From: Bondarzewia mesenterica
Lineage: Eukaryota > Basidiomycota > Agaricomycetes > Russulales > Bondarzewiaceae
Direction: 5' to 3'
Assembly: GCA_004802705.1 (NCBI GenBank)
Contig: SGPL01000333.1
Location: forward strand, 568 to 38,165
Length of the DNA stretch: 37,598 nt
Shown here: piece after piece, positions 12,501 to 23,873 of the stretch
Numbering within the stretch: the first letter of the stretch is position 1
How the letters are laid out: each line of letters begins with the position of its first letter
Notes under the pieces: model-generated
The model's database searches: none
What the model was told of the DNA's origin: nothing
The model's input: the letters and a program-made list of their open reading frames with translations, nothing else
Made by a program: the position numbers and the translations under genes

Positions 12501-12654
12501 AGCTATTCATTCTTTTAGTCAGTCAATTGCAGTTCACATTCTATTGTTTTGTAGCACAGCAAGTTCTTACCAACTACTACACTAACATCGACAATTATAA
12601 ATCCTTGAGCATGTGAAAATGCAACATATTTTGTACAATGTGAATTGCAACTTG

Positions 12655-13240
12655 TTGACTAAAAGGATGAATGGCTTGAGGAATGTGCTATTGGTGATGA
12701 ATATACAAGTGTAATACCTCACCAGAAAGGTAATTTTATGGAGAATCCATGTCAGCACTCACTGAAGTCTTCTGGTGAAGTCTTTATCTTTCCCAAAGAA
12801 GAAAGGTGTTTTTGTCAGTGAGCATATGGTGAATGCAGGAGAAGTGGTCCTGTGAACTGATATGCAAGTTTTATATATGTGCAGAAAGCTATTATCATGT
12901 AGAACATTAGCCGATACTCACTGAAGCTTTTTGTGCAAGTCTTAGTCCTTCTTAGGCAACAATACTGATATCCTGTTGAAAGCATAGTAGACAATGCATA
13001 ACAAGGGTTTCTGTAGATGAATATTCAAGTTTTTTTATATATATATAAAAAGCTATTAGGATGTAGAATGTATTCTAGAGCTCGCCAAAGCCTTTTGGCA
13101 AAGTCTTTGCCTTTCCCAAGAAAGAACAATGTGTTCACCAGTGAGCGAGGCTGAAGATGCAAAACAAAAGTTAATATAGATGAATATATAATTGTGATAT
13201 ATGAGTAGGAAGCTATTGTAATGGAGAATCTACACATCAG
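12655..13240 (-). repeat. Satellite array, about four units of ~160 bp (inverted arm)
   Basis: The same 160-bp unit in reverse complement, with anchors near 12695, 12858, 13015 and 13176. The turn-round is clear: GCACATTCCTCAAG at 12489 pairs with CTTGAGGAATGTGC ending at 12688, placing the axis near 12588. The inverted arm breaks off near 13240, so it is much shorter than the direct arm. Confidence 0.85.
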
Positions 13241-16200
13241 TAAAACTACAGATTTACTATGACTACTGCAGTCACTGTGATGCACTGTGAGATCACCCTG
13301 TACTGTCATGCTTAAATAAGGCAATTTCAGTCTGTTCCACTGTTGATAGTCTTATCAACTGTGGGTCAGTTCACTCACAGTGGCCCCCAGTGTGAGCAGT
13401 TGCCGCAGTTCAGCATTTATTGTTCTTTTTCACAGTTCCACAATTACAAGTAAATATTATATATACTACTACTATATTCATGTTGTGCAGAGTGCTAAAG
13501 AGGCTTATACATGNGCACATGCCCAATATGTCNTAGAATGTTCACATTGCTCGCNNTCATTACTTGAAACTCTTTATTCTCAAATCCANTACAACTCGAT
13601 GTAGTGGATCCACATGCCCTNNTCGAGTCTATCACAAGGGTCCTCCATGATNATGCATAACTTAGATGTNGAGATCATCTGGTTCCTAGTGTCTACATGT
13701 TCCTANCAATACAATGCCACTGTGCTCTCAATGCCCACCAANAGCACCAAAAATNTNATTCACCAACTTGCACACCTANGTCNNTCCTTTTGCATCAACT
13801 AANATTTGTCATCTTNATTGAGCTTCTCCTCCAACAGCATTGATAGGAGTAGGGCTTGGGTTTGGGCAATGGCAGGTGTGAGAATGAGCCTGATGTGGAG
13901 GATAGGCATGCACGTNTATCAGCGGTGATCTAATCATCAAGCTGNGGAGAGGAACGGCACATNAAAAGATACAAAGAACTATGTGTATGCCTNGATCACA
14001 CAATTNTCAGCCTCTGAGTATACCAAGTCAGGCACATCAATNGGGAGTGCCTCAGACATGNGCTCGAGCAGTGGCNTNGACTCACCCTAAAAGATGGTCA
14101 TCCACCATGTGACCTCATACATAAACTTGTACCCCCACATNAGTGGCTTTACATCGGCAATGCTATGGGTGTTGTAGGTGTGGCAATGAGTGTGAGCTGG
14201 AGGGTGAAAAAGAGAAAACACACACTTTTCAAGGATCCCAAATCAGTAGGTGATNCCACATCAATAGCTGTGAGATTGAGACTAAAGATGAGGACCAGGA
14301 TCCTTTTTGTCNAGAGAAAGAGCCAATGATAAATGCTGGACAGGGTGGAGNNAGAGTGGAGCAGAAATGTGTAGAGCACGTTATNGTACCTAATCTCATC
14401 CAATGTCAGTGTCAGCTAATTATATGGCTGCCTNTCATGCATAAANAATAGAGCAGTCATTTCTGCTAGAGAGAAATGAGAACACTGCAGCAGGGAGCAA
14501 TGAGGAGCTCATTGTGTTGGCATAGTGAGTGNNATAGATAAAAGAGATAAGATGGGCTTGATGNTGATGAGGGGAGTGTGNTGTGTTGGTACCATAAAAG
14601 CAAGAGGCAAAGAGCAATAGAGCTCATTATGTCAGAATGAAGAGTGCAAGAGGCAGGGGNACAATGAGGCAAGCTCAAAAGTGAGGAGGGGATGCAGGCA
14701 GATGACTTGAGCATGATGAACCTTTAAATCTGACTTTAGTCACAACTTGAACATGATCATGTGACTGTCAGCTCTGCATATAGTCAACCAAAGTCAACAT
14801 GTTTCTCTATTTCTTCTGCATCTTCCACACCACCACCACCACCACTATTATTACCACCACTACATCCTCATATNAATCATGAACAACTACTCAGTAATGT
14901 AGACAGTAGAGNTACTCNAGCATCATTGAGAACTTGATCTCCATGCATATCAAGGCTAGGCACATCTCATGCTTCGTGATGCTCAGACATCTTGGGTACG
15001 TCCCATGTTGCCGTTGTTTAGTTTTTTATGTTTACTTNGATTCATNATCATACTAGGTAGGATCACATTGTGAGCAACATTGCCAGCATGGCTTTGACNT
15101 CATTAACAGTGGCAAGGTTTGCATGGCTGACATGAGTGATACACTGTAGTATGTCTTTTGTCTGACATTTCATACCNAAAACTCATTGACTTTATCTCAT
15201 AAACNCTCACCCTTCACATTACATAAGCTCTGCAATGACATTAAGTTCACCACGGCCATCATNAAGGGCTTCATTTAAAAGCTTCTGCATAGAGCTTAGA
15301 GCAGTGTGTCGTGANGCTGCATTTTNATGTTACATTCTCATGTTGTTGTATGGTATCATAGCCTAGCTTTCACCTCCACTATTTNTANCTGTGCTTTCAA
15401 CCAATGCCATGTAGTGATTTAATGACCTTNATAATCTGTGTGAACTGTGAGACTGTTAGCTGTAGTGCCCCTCAAAAACAATTAAATAGTCTAACTGCTA
15501 TCAGTGGCATANACTGCTACAATAGGATTNACTGCTATAGTAAGATACACTGCTGACAGTGAATGAAATGCATGAACTGATGGANCAAAACTGGGCTATT
15601 GCTGATAGATGTCAGTNATTTACACTANAGAAATAAAATTGACTTACAATACNTTGGTGGCATGTTTGAGGGTTTGTATGTCACTGATATTGGGGTATCT
15701 ATCATGCAAGTACATGTCACTGTAACCTTTTAGCTATATGCAGTGAGAAAGGAGTGTGGGTACAGAAAATCATCANAGGGCTTGTATNAAAAATGCANGC
15801 AAAAATTGAATTTCATTTNGCTTCATTANAAATGTTGATAAAAAGCTTCAAATTTAACAGACTTGGCCAGCAGTGAAGGGGGAAAAGAACACGAGTGAGA
15901 TCTCAATGTGCTATTGATGATAAAAATNTGGGGTTACAGAGGTGAGAAAAGTGTATACTGCACTGTTTACNGGAGTGCATTCTTAAAAAGGCCTGGCTCT
16001 CAGATTAATCTNCTAATTTCACTTGAAACAGATAACTCAGCATGCATCCTCTAGATTTAGTATGGAGGGTAGTATATATACTATNGATAATCTTTGGCAA
16101 ATCCATAATTGAATGATCTGGCTAAAATTTTTGGATAAAGGTCTCAAGACTAAGNGAGACAGATATTGGAAACTAGGAATGTCGGACCAGCCAANTGANG

Positions 16201-16311
16201 GTTGATCAGNTTGACTGTCCTCTTCTGTAATACCCAGATAGCCTGACTACTTCAATTGATTGACTAGGATGATTGAGTTCATCCAGACAAACAGATAAGG
16301 CTTAGTCAATT
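13241..16311. other. Unidentified region, N-rich from 13513
   Basis: Interrupted frames occur on both strands (for example minus 14149-14403, plus 15100-15350), but none shows a family motif I can name. Low-complexity CCA/CAC runs lie at about 14829-14860, and a short ACTGCTAYARTA-type tandem at about 15510-15555. Single Ns resume at 13513 after a clean stretch. It may be an old transposon remnant, but the sequence alone does not show it. Confidence 0.4.
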
Positions 16312-16557
16312 AAGTGGATCTTTGTGTACATTACCATCAGTCAAATCAGACGNCCTTTCTNTGTTGTAGACAACCTTGTCTCCCAATTANTTTTTTAATG
16401 CACCAAAAATGTATCAGTTTTACCAGTTGGCNAGGGTGACTGAATNCCCTCTCATTTGTGTATATTACTATCAGTTGACTCAGANAGCCTTTCTCTTTCA
16501 TAATAACCTCCTCTCACAATTTTATTTGGTGCACAAAAGTCGCTACNAGTTTTACTG
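16312..16557 (+). repeat. Tandem duplication, two units of ~120 bp
   Basis: Two adjacent units share TTTGTGTA(C/T)ATTAC, ATCAGT, CCTTTCT, a CTCNCAATTNTTT-like word, TGCACAAAA and AGTTTTAC(C/T)(A/G)GTTGGC. The second ends near 16557. They differ by roughly a quarter of bases. Confidence 0.6.
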
Positions 16558-16836
16558 TTGGCAAAAGATGCTGACTTGNCATGCTTGATCATCCTACTAT
16601 TTAAAATTTATATAATATAAATACTACNACATTAAAGGATGAGGAGCTCTATTTACTTTTTACTCATCGACACTTCTATATCTTGCATAATGNCTTTGCT
16701 CAATATTATAACATGTTGGCTGACCCTATACCACTCATCTCGAGGCCACTCATTCAGCTCTCTTGCTTTTTAAACCNACTTCGGCATANACAGGGGATTG
16801 CATATCATATAGGCAGCTTTTAATCTTGAAGACCAA

Positions 16837-19800
16837 ATGCCTCCACCTCTCAATGACTCAGACAACTACAAAGAGGTNTTGATTACNGTCTCTCACAGCA
16901 GCAGTAAAAAGTTGAAAAAAAAGGTATCAACTAAAGGCATCCTCTAGTCCATTCAAAGTCAGAGGGAATCCTATCTTGCATGATGACTACAATCACATCC
17001 TCTCATTGCTTCATGCCATATCACTCTCTTCAGATCCTAAGGTCATTATTTTTGTCAAGGAGAGCATAGGCAAGGTAGCCCTAGCCTCCTAACTCAATTG
17101 CATCGTCACTTTTAAGGTGAATGAGATTATCAAGAAAGAGTTAGCTCATCTCGACTCCCATCCTTAAAACATCATCAAAATTGAGAAGATGTCCACTTAT
17201 CCTTTTAGCAAAGACTATGTTGGAGCTGTTAAGTCCAGCCTTGTTACTGCAATATTTGGAGATGATATTCTACTCATCAATAGCTTTCTGCCATCTGCAA
17301 TTAAAGAGTGGTGCTACCACATAATCCTTTTAAATTAGAAGAGAATCAGAAAGAAATATGTTCACAAGGAGAAAGAGATGCTCGTGGGACAGAAAGCCAT
17401 GAAGGAGGCTATGATTTATAAGTTTATGCATCATGATCATCTTCTCATATTCTAACTCAATCATTTTAACACTAGAGAAAAAAGGCACCATCACTTACGA
17501 TGAAGTCCACTATGTTATGAATGCAGTCAAATCATACAGTTCTGCCTTAGAGCTCTTTTAAGGCTAAAAGGCACTTATTGAGGAATATCAAACAAGTGAG
17601 GATATGCTAAAAGCTCTATTCACAAAGATAGAGTTAACAGAGGAGGAAGAAGATGTTGTTGTGACAATAAGTTTCAAAGCTGCCAAGAAACAATATATGC
17701 CAAGAGTCTTTTCTCATATGACGGCTGTATTTATTGATAAACATTGGCTAGCTTCTCGAACATCCAGGCTTAAAATCATCACTCACCTTACTGGAGAGGC
17801 CAATATCTATGAGCTGTATCGAATGTATCATTCCTATTTCTGAGAATTAGATGGCTCAGAGTGCTAGCTAATGGAACAGCAGGTCAACCTAAAAGGTTTA
17901 TCAGATGATATAAAAGCCATTGTCAGTGGCTGATCTGACCTTGGGGTGGATAATGAGCATGCCACAAGCTGGCAGGACTTGGCTGCAGATTTGGACTTCT
18001 GAGACTGCCTTCTGGTCATTTTTGCCCAGCAAAAGCATTCTGGGAATATCCATCTAAATTCACAGATTGCCATCTTCTATGGCATCAATTAGCTGATGTC
18101 CACTTCATGATGCACAATACTTTCCAGGATATACAGAATGGCCATCATCTCAAACTTGGCCTCCTTCTTGCTAATAGTATCAGTATCAGTAAAATGGTGC
18201 AAGTCATAGCCTATGTGTTTCTATATATGGTAAGAAAAGTGTAGAATAGAGAAGTTGCTATGCCCTCAATCATCGGTGAGATCAGTGCTACATTGACTGG
18301 CAGTCCTAGAATACTGACATCCTCTCTTGCATATTCTTTAGGGAGATGACCTTTTTTTCAAAGACTTGATAGGATTCCTGACCTCTTCTACCTCATCATT
18401 ATTCTGGGCTCCCTTCAGATGCAATGGCTGGGAGAAATCTGTACCTTCTTTGCCCCCCACATAGTTGATGTCTTTCTCCATCTCATCAATAGGAGGGCAC
18501 AAGTTGAATTTTGACAACCTGATTCCCCTTGAGTGAAAGCCTGATTGCTACTTAGTCATTGTATTATCCTCCTGGCAAACTCAGTGAGTCTAAAAAATCC
18601 TTCTCTCTTATTACCCCTCCTCTCACCCCTTTCTATCTCATAACAATGATAAGACATTGGCATCCTAAGTTGGCCACTGCTTCAAAACTGATAAACAATC
18701 AAACAGAGGCAAGTCTACAACAAATCCTCAAAGTCCCAAGATATCAGACATGTCCAAGACCATTTTTGCATATGAGTAGAGCACAGTATTTATTGATGAG
18801 GCCCACAACTTTTGAAATGTCAATTACTTATTCTATAAAGTGATGCTCCTTTAAACAATGTCCTCCCTTGTGGTTTGCGCAACTACGACACTCCTCATCA
18901 CTCAGCCAGCAGTAGTGAACCTTCCTCTGTCCTCATTTTTTTCTGACTCATCAATTCAACTTAAGATCTCACTCATCTAGATTGCATCATAGGCCTTCCA
19001 GCATTTTAAGGACAAACCAGCGATGACTTCAACAAGGACCACTTTAAAAAAATTGAACGAGCTTATCGCAGCATAGATAAAGATGAAAAGCAAAGAGCAT
19101 GAAGTTATCAAAGTGACCTTTTAAAGGACATGGCTGATCTAAGTGACAAGAAGGCTGATCCTATGCAACCTATGATGAATGCACAGCAAGTAACCATGGT
19201 CAAAATCCAAGCACTCTTTTGAGATCATATAATCTACTGCACAGTCAACTCGGTTGACTATATGGGCTAATGCATCAATGAAGAACTGCTTGAGCTTTTG
19301 AATATATCCATTCCCTCAATCTCATAGACTCTGAGGAACAGCATCTCCTCAGTCTAGCTAAGGATATACAGCTAAAATAAGTTTGCCATCACTGCCCTCT
19401 GTTCTTACTCATAGGGTCCTTTGAAAATTAGAAAGCAGAGGGCATCAATCTAGGACTTTACGACCTCTATGATCTTCATCTTCCTCAAGTTCCTGACCCA
19501 CACATCACTTATGACTATCCTACATAGTCCTTTTACATGGAGTATTACACCTCCATAGCCTACCCAGCACTCCCTTAGAAGGATATGTTTTTCGATGGCC
19601 AACTTTGAGACAACAATCACAAAGGCACCAAGCTCGATGCCCTCATTAAAATCACTCTGTACCTACTCATGTATGATGATGGTCCTGTCATTAAAGAGAG
19701 CAAAGATAGTAAACTTCAAATCTTGCCTCTCTCATACATTCTGGATGGACAGATGAAGTTGTAGGAGGAAGATCTGCTATCATAAATATAAGATGTTTTC

Positions 19801-21930
19801 TGTTGGCTTTATCAATATAAGTGCTATATTTATGATCAGTCATGCTAATGACCCACACATCTCTCATCCATTTAACTTAGTTACTTTGTCACTTTGGTTG
19901 CAACATGGCATACATCAATGACGACATGAACCTTTTTAAATGACAAGCCCAGGTTTAAAATTTCATATATAATGAAGATTGTCGAGTCCTCCTGTTCATC
20001 ATAGTGAGGGCAACTGGCCTCAACCTCACAGTTGCCGATATCATCATACTCTATGTGTGCTCCTTAAATTCATATTAATCTCATCTCCAAATTCCCCCAT
20101 CTAAAACATCTCTTGGTCATTGGTACGAGTGGACCAAGTTGTAGATAGAATTTATTATTATGATCAGATAAAACCAGTGGTTGCTTATCATCAACTTGTC
20201 AAAAATACCACAAATATGCTTATATTAACCATGGTCATTCACAAGGGTGCCATATTGGCCCAATTCTTATCAAGACTAAAGAATAAAGGTGAAGTCATCA
20301 ACACTTCCCAGACATCTATACCCCCTGATCTTATCTCCTTTAGCTCTTATTGACACTATGCATAGCAAGTGTACTGCCATCGATGAAGATGATGATGATA
20401 TTGAAATTAATTTTGATGATGGTTTCAAGCTTTACAGGAGGCTCAAAATGACACGTATCACATCTTTTAGGAAAGACACTGTGTGACAGCCTCAAGCATC
20501 ACCAGATTGTAGGAGGAATAATAAGCCAAGACCTCCCTCTGGCCATTCTTCATAAACCTCAACCCTTCTAACTTTACAGCTGACTCATGCATCACTGAAT
20601 GAGGAGGCCGCAATGATCACTGAAGGCTCCTTTAATGCTAGAGTTTCCCAATTAGCTTTTGGACTTGAGCACCTTGATGTGACAACTAACCCTTAGACTG
20701 TAAAAAATCCTCCAACACTGTCAGTTCTGCCTTTTAATCTAGCTTCACTACATGATCAAGATGCCCCTCTCCTTCTACTGAACCCTAGTCACCATGCCAA
20801 TCCACTAATAGAGGATGATATAAACACTGCAGGGCTACCCCAAAATCCTATCCAAGTTCTCATCCTGAAAGTCAATGCAAGTAGTCAACTGTCTCCAGCA
20901 CCAGGATTAACCAACTTTCAGACTGTCAAAACCCCTCCAAACCTGTCAGCTCCACCTTTCAATAATAAGAACTATAACTCAGCTCCATCGCATGATCTAG
21001 TCACTACTATGTGCAATAATCTGTCGAGCGAGGACAATAGGAAGATTGCAGAGCTACTTCTCAATCTTACCTATGTCCCCATCCTGAGTGTCAATGCGAG
21101 TGGTCGACCATCTCTAGCATTAGCATTGACCAAGACACGACCTATCATAGCCATTGAACCTAAAATATCTCCTCTTGATGTCATCAGTAATCACCCCTCT
21201 CAGATGGCACCTTATTCTAATAAATTTGGTATTGTCATTATTAGTCCCAAGGTGAGTACAGGTAATCAGGCCTCAACTAGGCTGGAAGACCAACCTCCTT
21301 CCATTTATGCCCAATCCAGCCCATACCTGAATCATCTATTCAGCCAGAATGACACATCCTTTAACTCTATCATTTTTCCTTCTGAGCTGCCCTCGCAGCT
21401 GTTTAATGGTTTAGAGTATTTATTTAACTCTCTATTTACCCTGCCACAGTCCATGAGGCACCTATCCAGTGGCAAATCTCCTCCTCTACAGTCCCTTCTT
21501 CTCTTACCAGAAAATGCACAGTCTGTTTATCCCTTACCTAATCAAGCAGAGGCTTCGTGGCCACAAAACTCTCAGAATTTTAATACTGAGTACATTTTGA
21601 ATGCTCTGTCTCTTAAGAGGAAGCAGACAAACACAGCTCCATCATGTTAGTTTTTATTCATTCTCTCACTCCTGCTGTTTTAATTTTTCTCTTAGCTTCA
21701 GTGAAGTGAAAACTAAGGATCTGTACCATACTTCTCACAAATGAACATCGATCTCACCATACTGAGATATCCGATGAACCCCCGCCATTACCTGAAACTA
21801 TGGGTGTAGCTCCTCTCCATCCCTATTACTCTCAGTTTAATAAGAGACAGTAAACGGCACTCGGCATTGCCTTGTTCAAACACACATGCCTCCATCTTGT
21901 TTTTATTGTTGAATAAGAAAATATTTATTA
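16837..21930 (+). pseudogene. SNF2-type helicase pseudogene (left copy)
   Basis: A degraded SF2 ATPase of the SNF2 (chromatin-remodelling) class. The proposed start is the ATG at 16837 in the context GACCAAATG, opening MPPPLNDSDNYKEV. Recognisable parts: a GSLQMQWLGEI-like stretch near 18407, matching the SNF2 motif that ends in W-x-x-E; motif II VFIDEAHNF at 18786-18812, followed by an in-frame TGA where Arg is expected; the RVLL...ATGLNL-type motif V region near 19985-20040; and a motif VI remnant VDQVVDRIYYYDQ near 20128, with the Gly and Arg of GRxxR lost. A hydrophilic tail is open for about 450 codons (20289-21645) with three stops, then a 50-bp intron. Walker A is not recognisable. The gene converges with the recombinase-RecQ pseudogene. 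From 19572 on it is duplicated in the right arm. Confidence 0.75.
21646..21695 (+). other. Intron in the SNF2-type pseudogene (left copy)
   Basis: The open tail frame appears to stop at TAG 21648, but that codon lies inside a canonical intron: GTTAGT at the 5' end, a pyrimidine-rich stretch with CTCAC, and CTTAG at the 3' end, 50 bp in all. Removing it keeps the frame. The next exon then reads SDEPPPLPETMGVAPLHP with one TGA before it and a TAA after it, so the gene once continued to about 21930. Confidence 0.75.
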
Positions 21931-22109
21931 TCAAATTCATTTATCAGAAACCCCATTCACTGACTGGAGCAATCAAGTGCACCATTGTTCCTCAATCTTT
22001 TGTCTTTGACATGGTATGATGAGGCTTCTCATTCCCTCGTCAGAGTGATAAACAGGTATAAGTCAGATTTGTCCATCCTTATCTATAGACTTCAAACGTG
22101 CATGCAAAA

Positions 22110-22412
22110 GACCGTCATAAGCTGCAATCAAGTTGCAGTCATCCAGGACACCTGCGAGAGGTCATTGTACAAAATAGATATAACTGCAACCAAACTAAGC
22201 AGTCATCCAAGACTACCGCAAGAGATCATTACAAAGAATCATCATAATTTTCAAAAACTAAATCATAGTTGTCCAGGATTGCCACAATACATCATTACAA
22301 ATGACCATCACAAGCTGTAACCTGATGATCCAAGACTGCTGCAAGAGTCATTGCAAATGCTATCAGCATTAGACTTAGTTACAGCCATCCAAAACTACCG
22401 TGAGATTTTTAC
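22110..22412 (+). repeat. 60-bp minisatellite, five units (left arm, SNF2 side)
   Basis: The core ATCCAGGACTACCGTGAGAG recurs in diverged form at 22141, 22204, 22271, 22328 and 22387. Spacing is 57-67 bp. The consensus unit is near 60 bp, so it keeps frame and would encode a 20-residue repeat containing IQDYRER and LSALDSV. Confidence 0.75.
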
Positions 22413-23659
22413 ACTAGCCCTAATAAATCTCATCTTTATCTAGCCTCTAATGGTCATTATATTTAGAAATAGCAAATACTATAAGGCTCCTGAGGCCGAC
22501 TTTTAAGAGACAACATAAGTGCTTTACCCATTTGATTTCATTTCTACTAATTGGGTATCTACAGCTCAGAAATATGTGAAAGCACACCCCTAGGTTCCTA
22601 TTGAGTGCCTGGAGAAGAGATGCTGCTCAAGCCAGCATTCTTGGGTCTGTAGGATTGTGTTGGAGCAGTAAGTATGCTGTGTCTTTTGCGTACATCTGTA
22701 AACCCTGTGAGTAATAGGAGCTTATGCTTCACCCATGCTTGGATAAAGATCTTAACAAAATGATGTCCACACCCGTCTATTGGCCAGACATCAGTTTGTG
22801 GTGATAAAAAGTGATAGACAAGACTATTGTGAAGAGATTGTGTGAGAGAATCACTGTTATGTTCATACAATACCAATAATGCTCATCCCAGCGTAGAGTT
22901 TAAAAACAATGGGATTAGCGAAATACACAAGAGGCATACCATTTACTACCCATATGAGGACTCTCACATAATGGTGATTAAGGGTTCCAATACGTACAAT
23001 GCCGTTATGTCAGTGTATGAGGTTTGATAGGCTTAACTCATGCCTGTGCAGCTCTCAACCACCTTCACTAACTTTCCTATAATGTTTGCACTGCCGGTTA
23101 TCAAAAAATTTCTGCTCTGATTTAAATCATTTTATAGAAATAAGTAATTAAATAGATGTACGTCGTGTTCATTTTTGAGCTCAGACGGCTCATCTTAGAC
23201 TAGAACATACATGTTTTAATGCATAGAATATCTGTGGTTAATTATCTGTAGAAAACACAGAATGGCAGCAGAAATGTACATACTTCATTCATGACAAAGT
23301 CATTGTACTTTGTAATGAATTGATGCACAATGTATGCCTCAATAGGGAGGTGGTCATCAAAGTGATGGTGATTGGCCATTACAAATTTGAGAGCCAATGT
23401 CTGAGGGCATTTAGAGGTTGTACTAGATAGAACAACGATTGATGCATTTTTGTAGGGATCAGAAGCTATAAGTTTTAGGTTGAAAAATGGGATTAGACTG
23501 ACATGGCAGCTATGACAAGCAGTGTATAGAATTCTAGATTTTGGACTTTTCTTTAGAATATTATCCGAGCGATGCCGCAAGAAGTGGAAAAATAGTGCTA
23601 GAAACAAGTAAAGAATGCTGTCACACGGCTCGCTGCAGTAGGCCAAACTAATAATTAGT
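22413..23659. other. Unidentified spacer between convergent pseudogenes (left arm)
   Basis: The minus strand holds a 157-codon frame (23242-23715) whose first part is the minisatellite and whose remainder has no family I recognise (ASIVVLSSTTSKCPQ, FITKYNDFVMNEV). A minus frame at 22598-22876 and a plus frame at 22842-23027 are also kept in the other arm, but only as expected from ~98% identity. Which strand, if any, was coding is undecided. It may be the 3' part of the recombinase-RecQ gene or inserted sequence. Confidence 0.4.
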
Positions 23660-23873
23660 TTCAATCTCTCACGATAGTCCTGGATGGTCGCCGTCTGGCT
23701 CAGGAGCCCACTCAACTTAGCCTCTTATAGTAGTCCTCAATAACAACAACAACAACCATTGCTGTCTCTAGATTAGGTCTAACTCCAACAGCATTTGAAT
23801 TACCTCTCATGGTAATCCTAGACGGCCGCAACTGAGTCTAATGCTGACAGCATTTGCAATACTTTGATATCCA
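23660..23873 (-). repeat. 60-bp minisatellite, about three units (left arm, RecQ side)
   Basis: Reverse-complement copies of the same core lie near 23686, 23735 and 23826, followed (on the minus strand) by GCAAATGCTGTCAGCATTAG, which is also present at 22350-22372 on the plus strand. The middle unit contains an expanded GTT/AAC triplet run. Confidence 0.75.

Noticed and set aside
12392..12616. 74-codon plus-strand open frame
   Set aside because: It lies within the 160-bp satellite and the turn-round point. The frame is not kept in neighbouring units, so it is chance.
10540..13240. CRISPR array
   Set aside because: Units are contiguous and diverged, with no constant short repeat separated by unique spacers, and the context is eukaryotic.
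13245..13500. Possible solo LTR with a TATA-like CTTAAATAAGG
   Set aside because: No second copy, no matching TG...CA ends and no target duplication could be found.
14149..14714. Overlapping minus-strand frames as genes
   Set aside because: Leu/Ser-rich with several Ns and no family motif; composition alone could give them.
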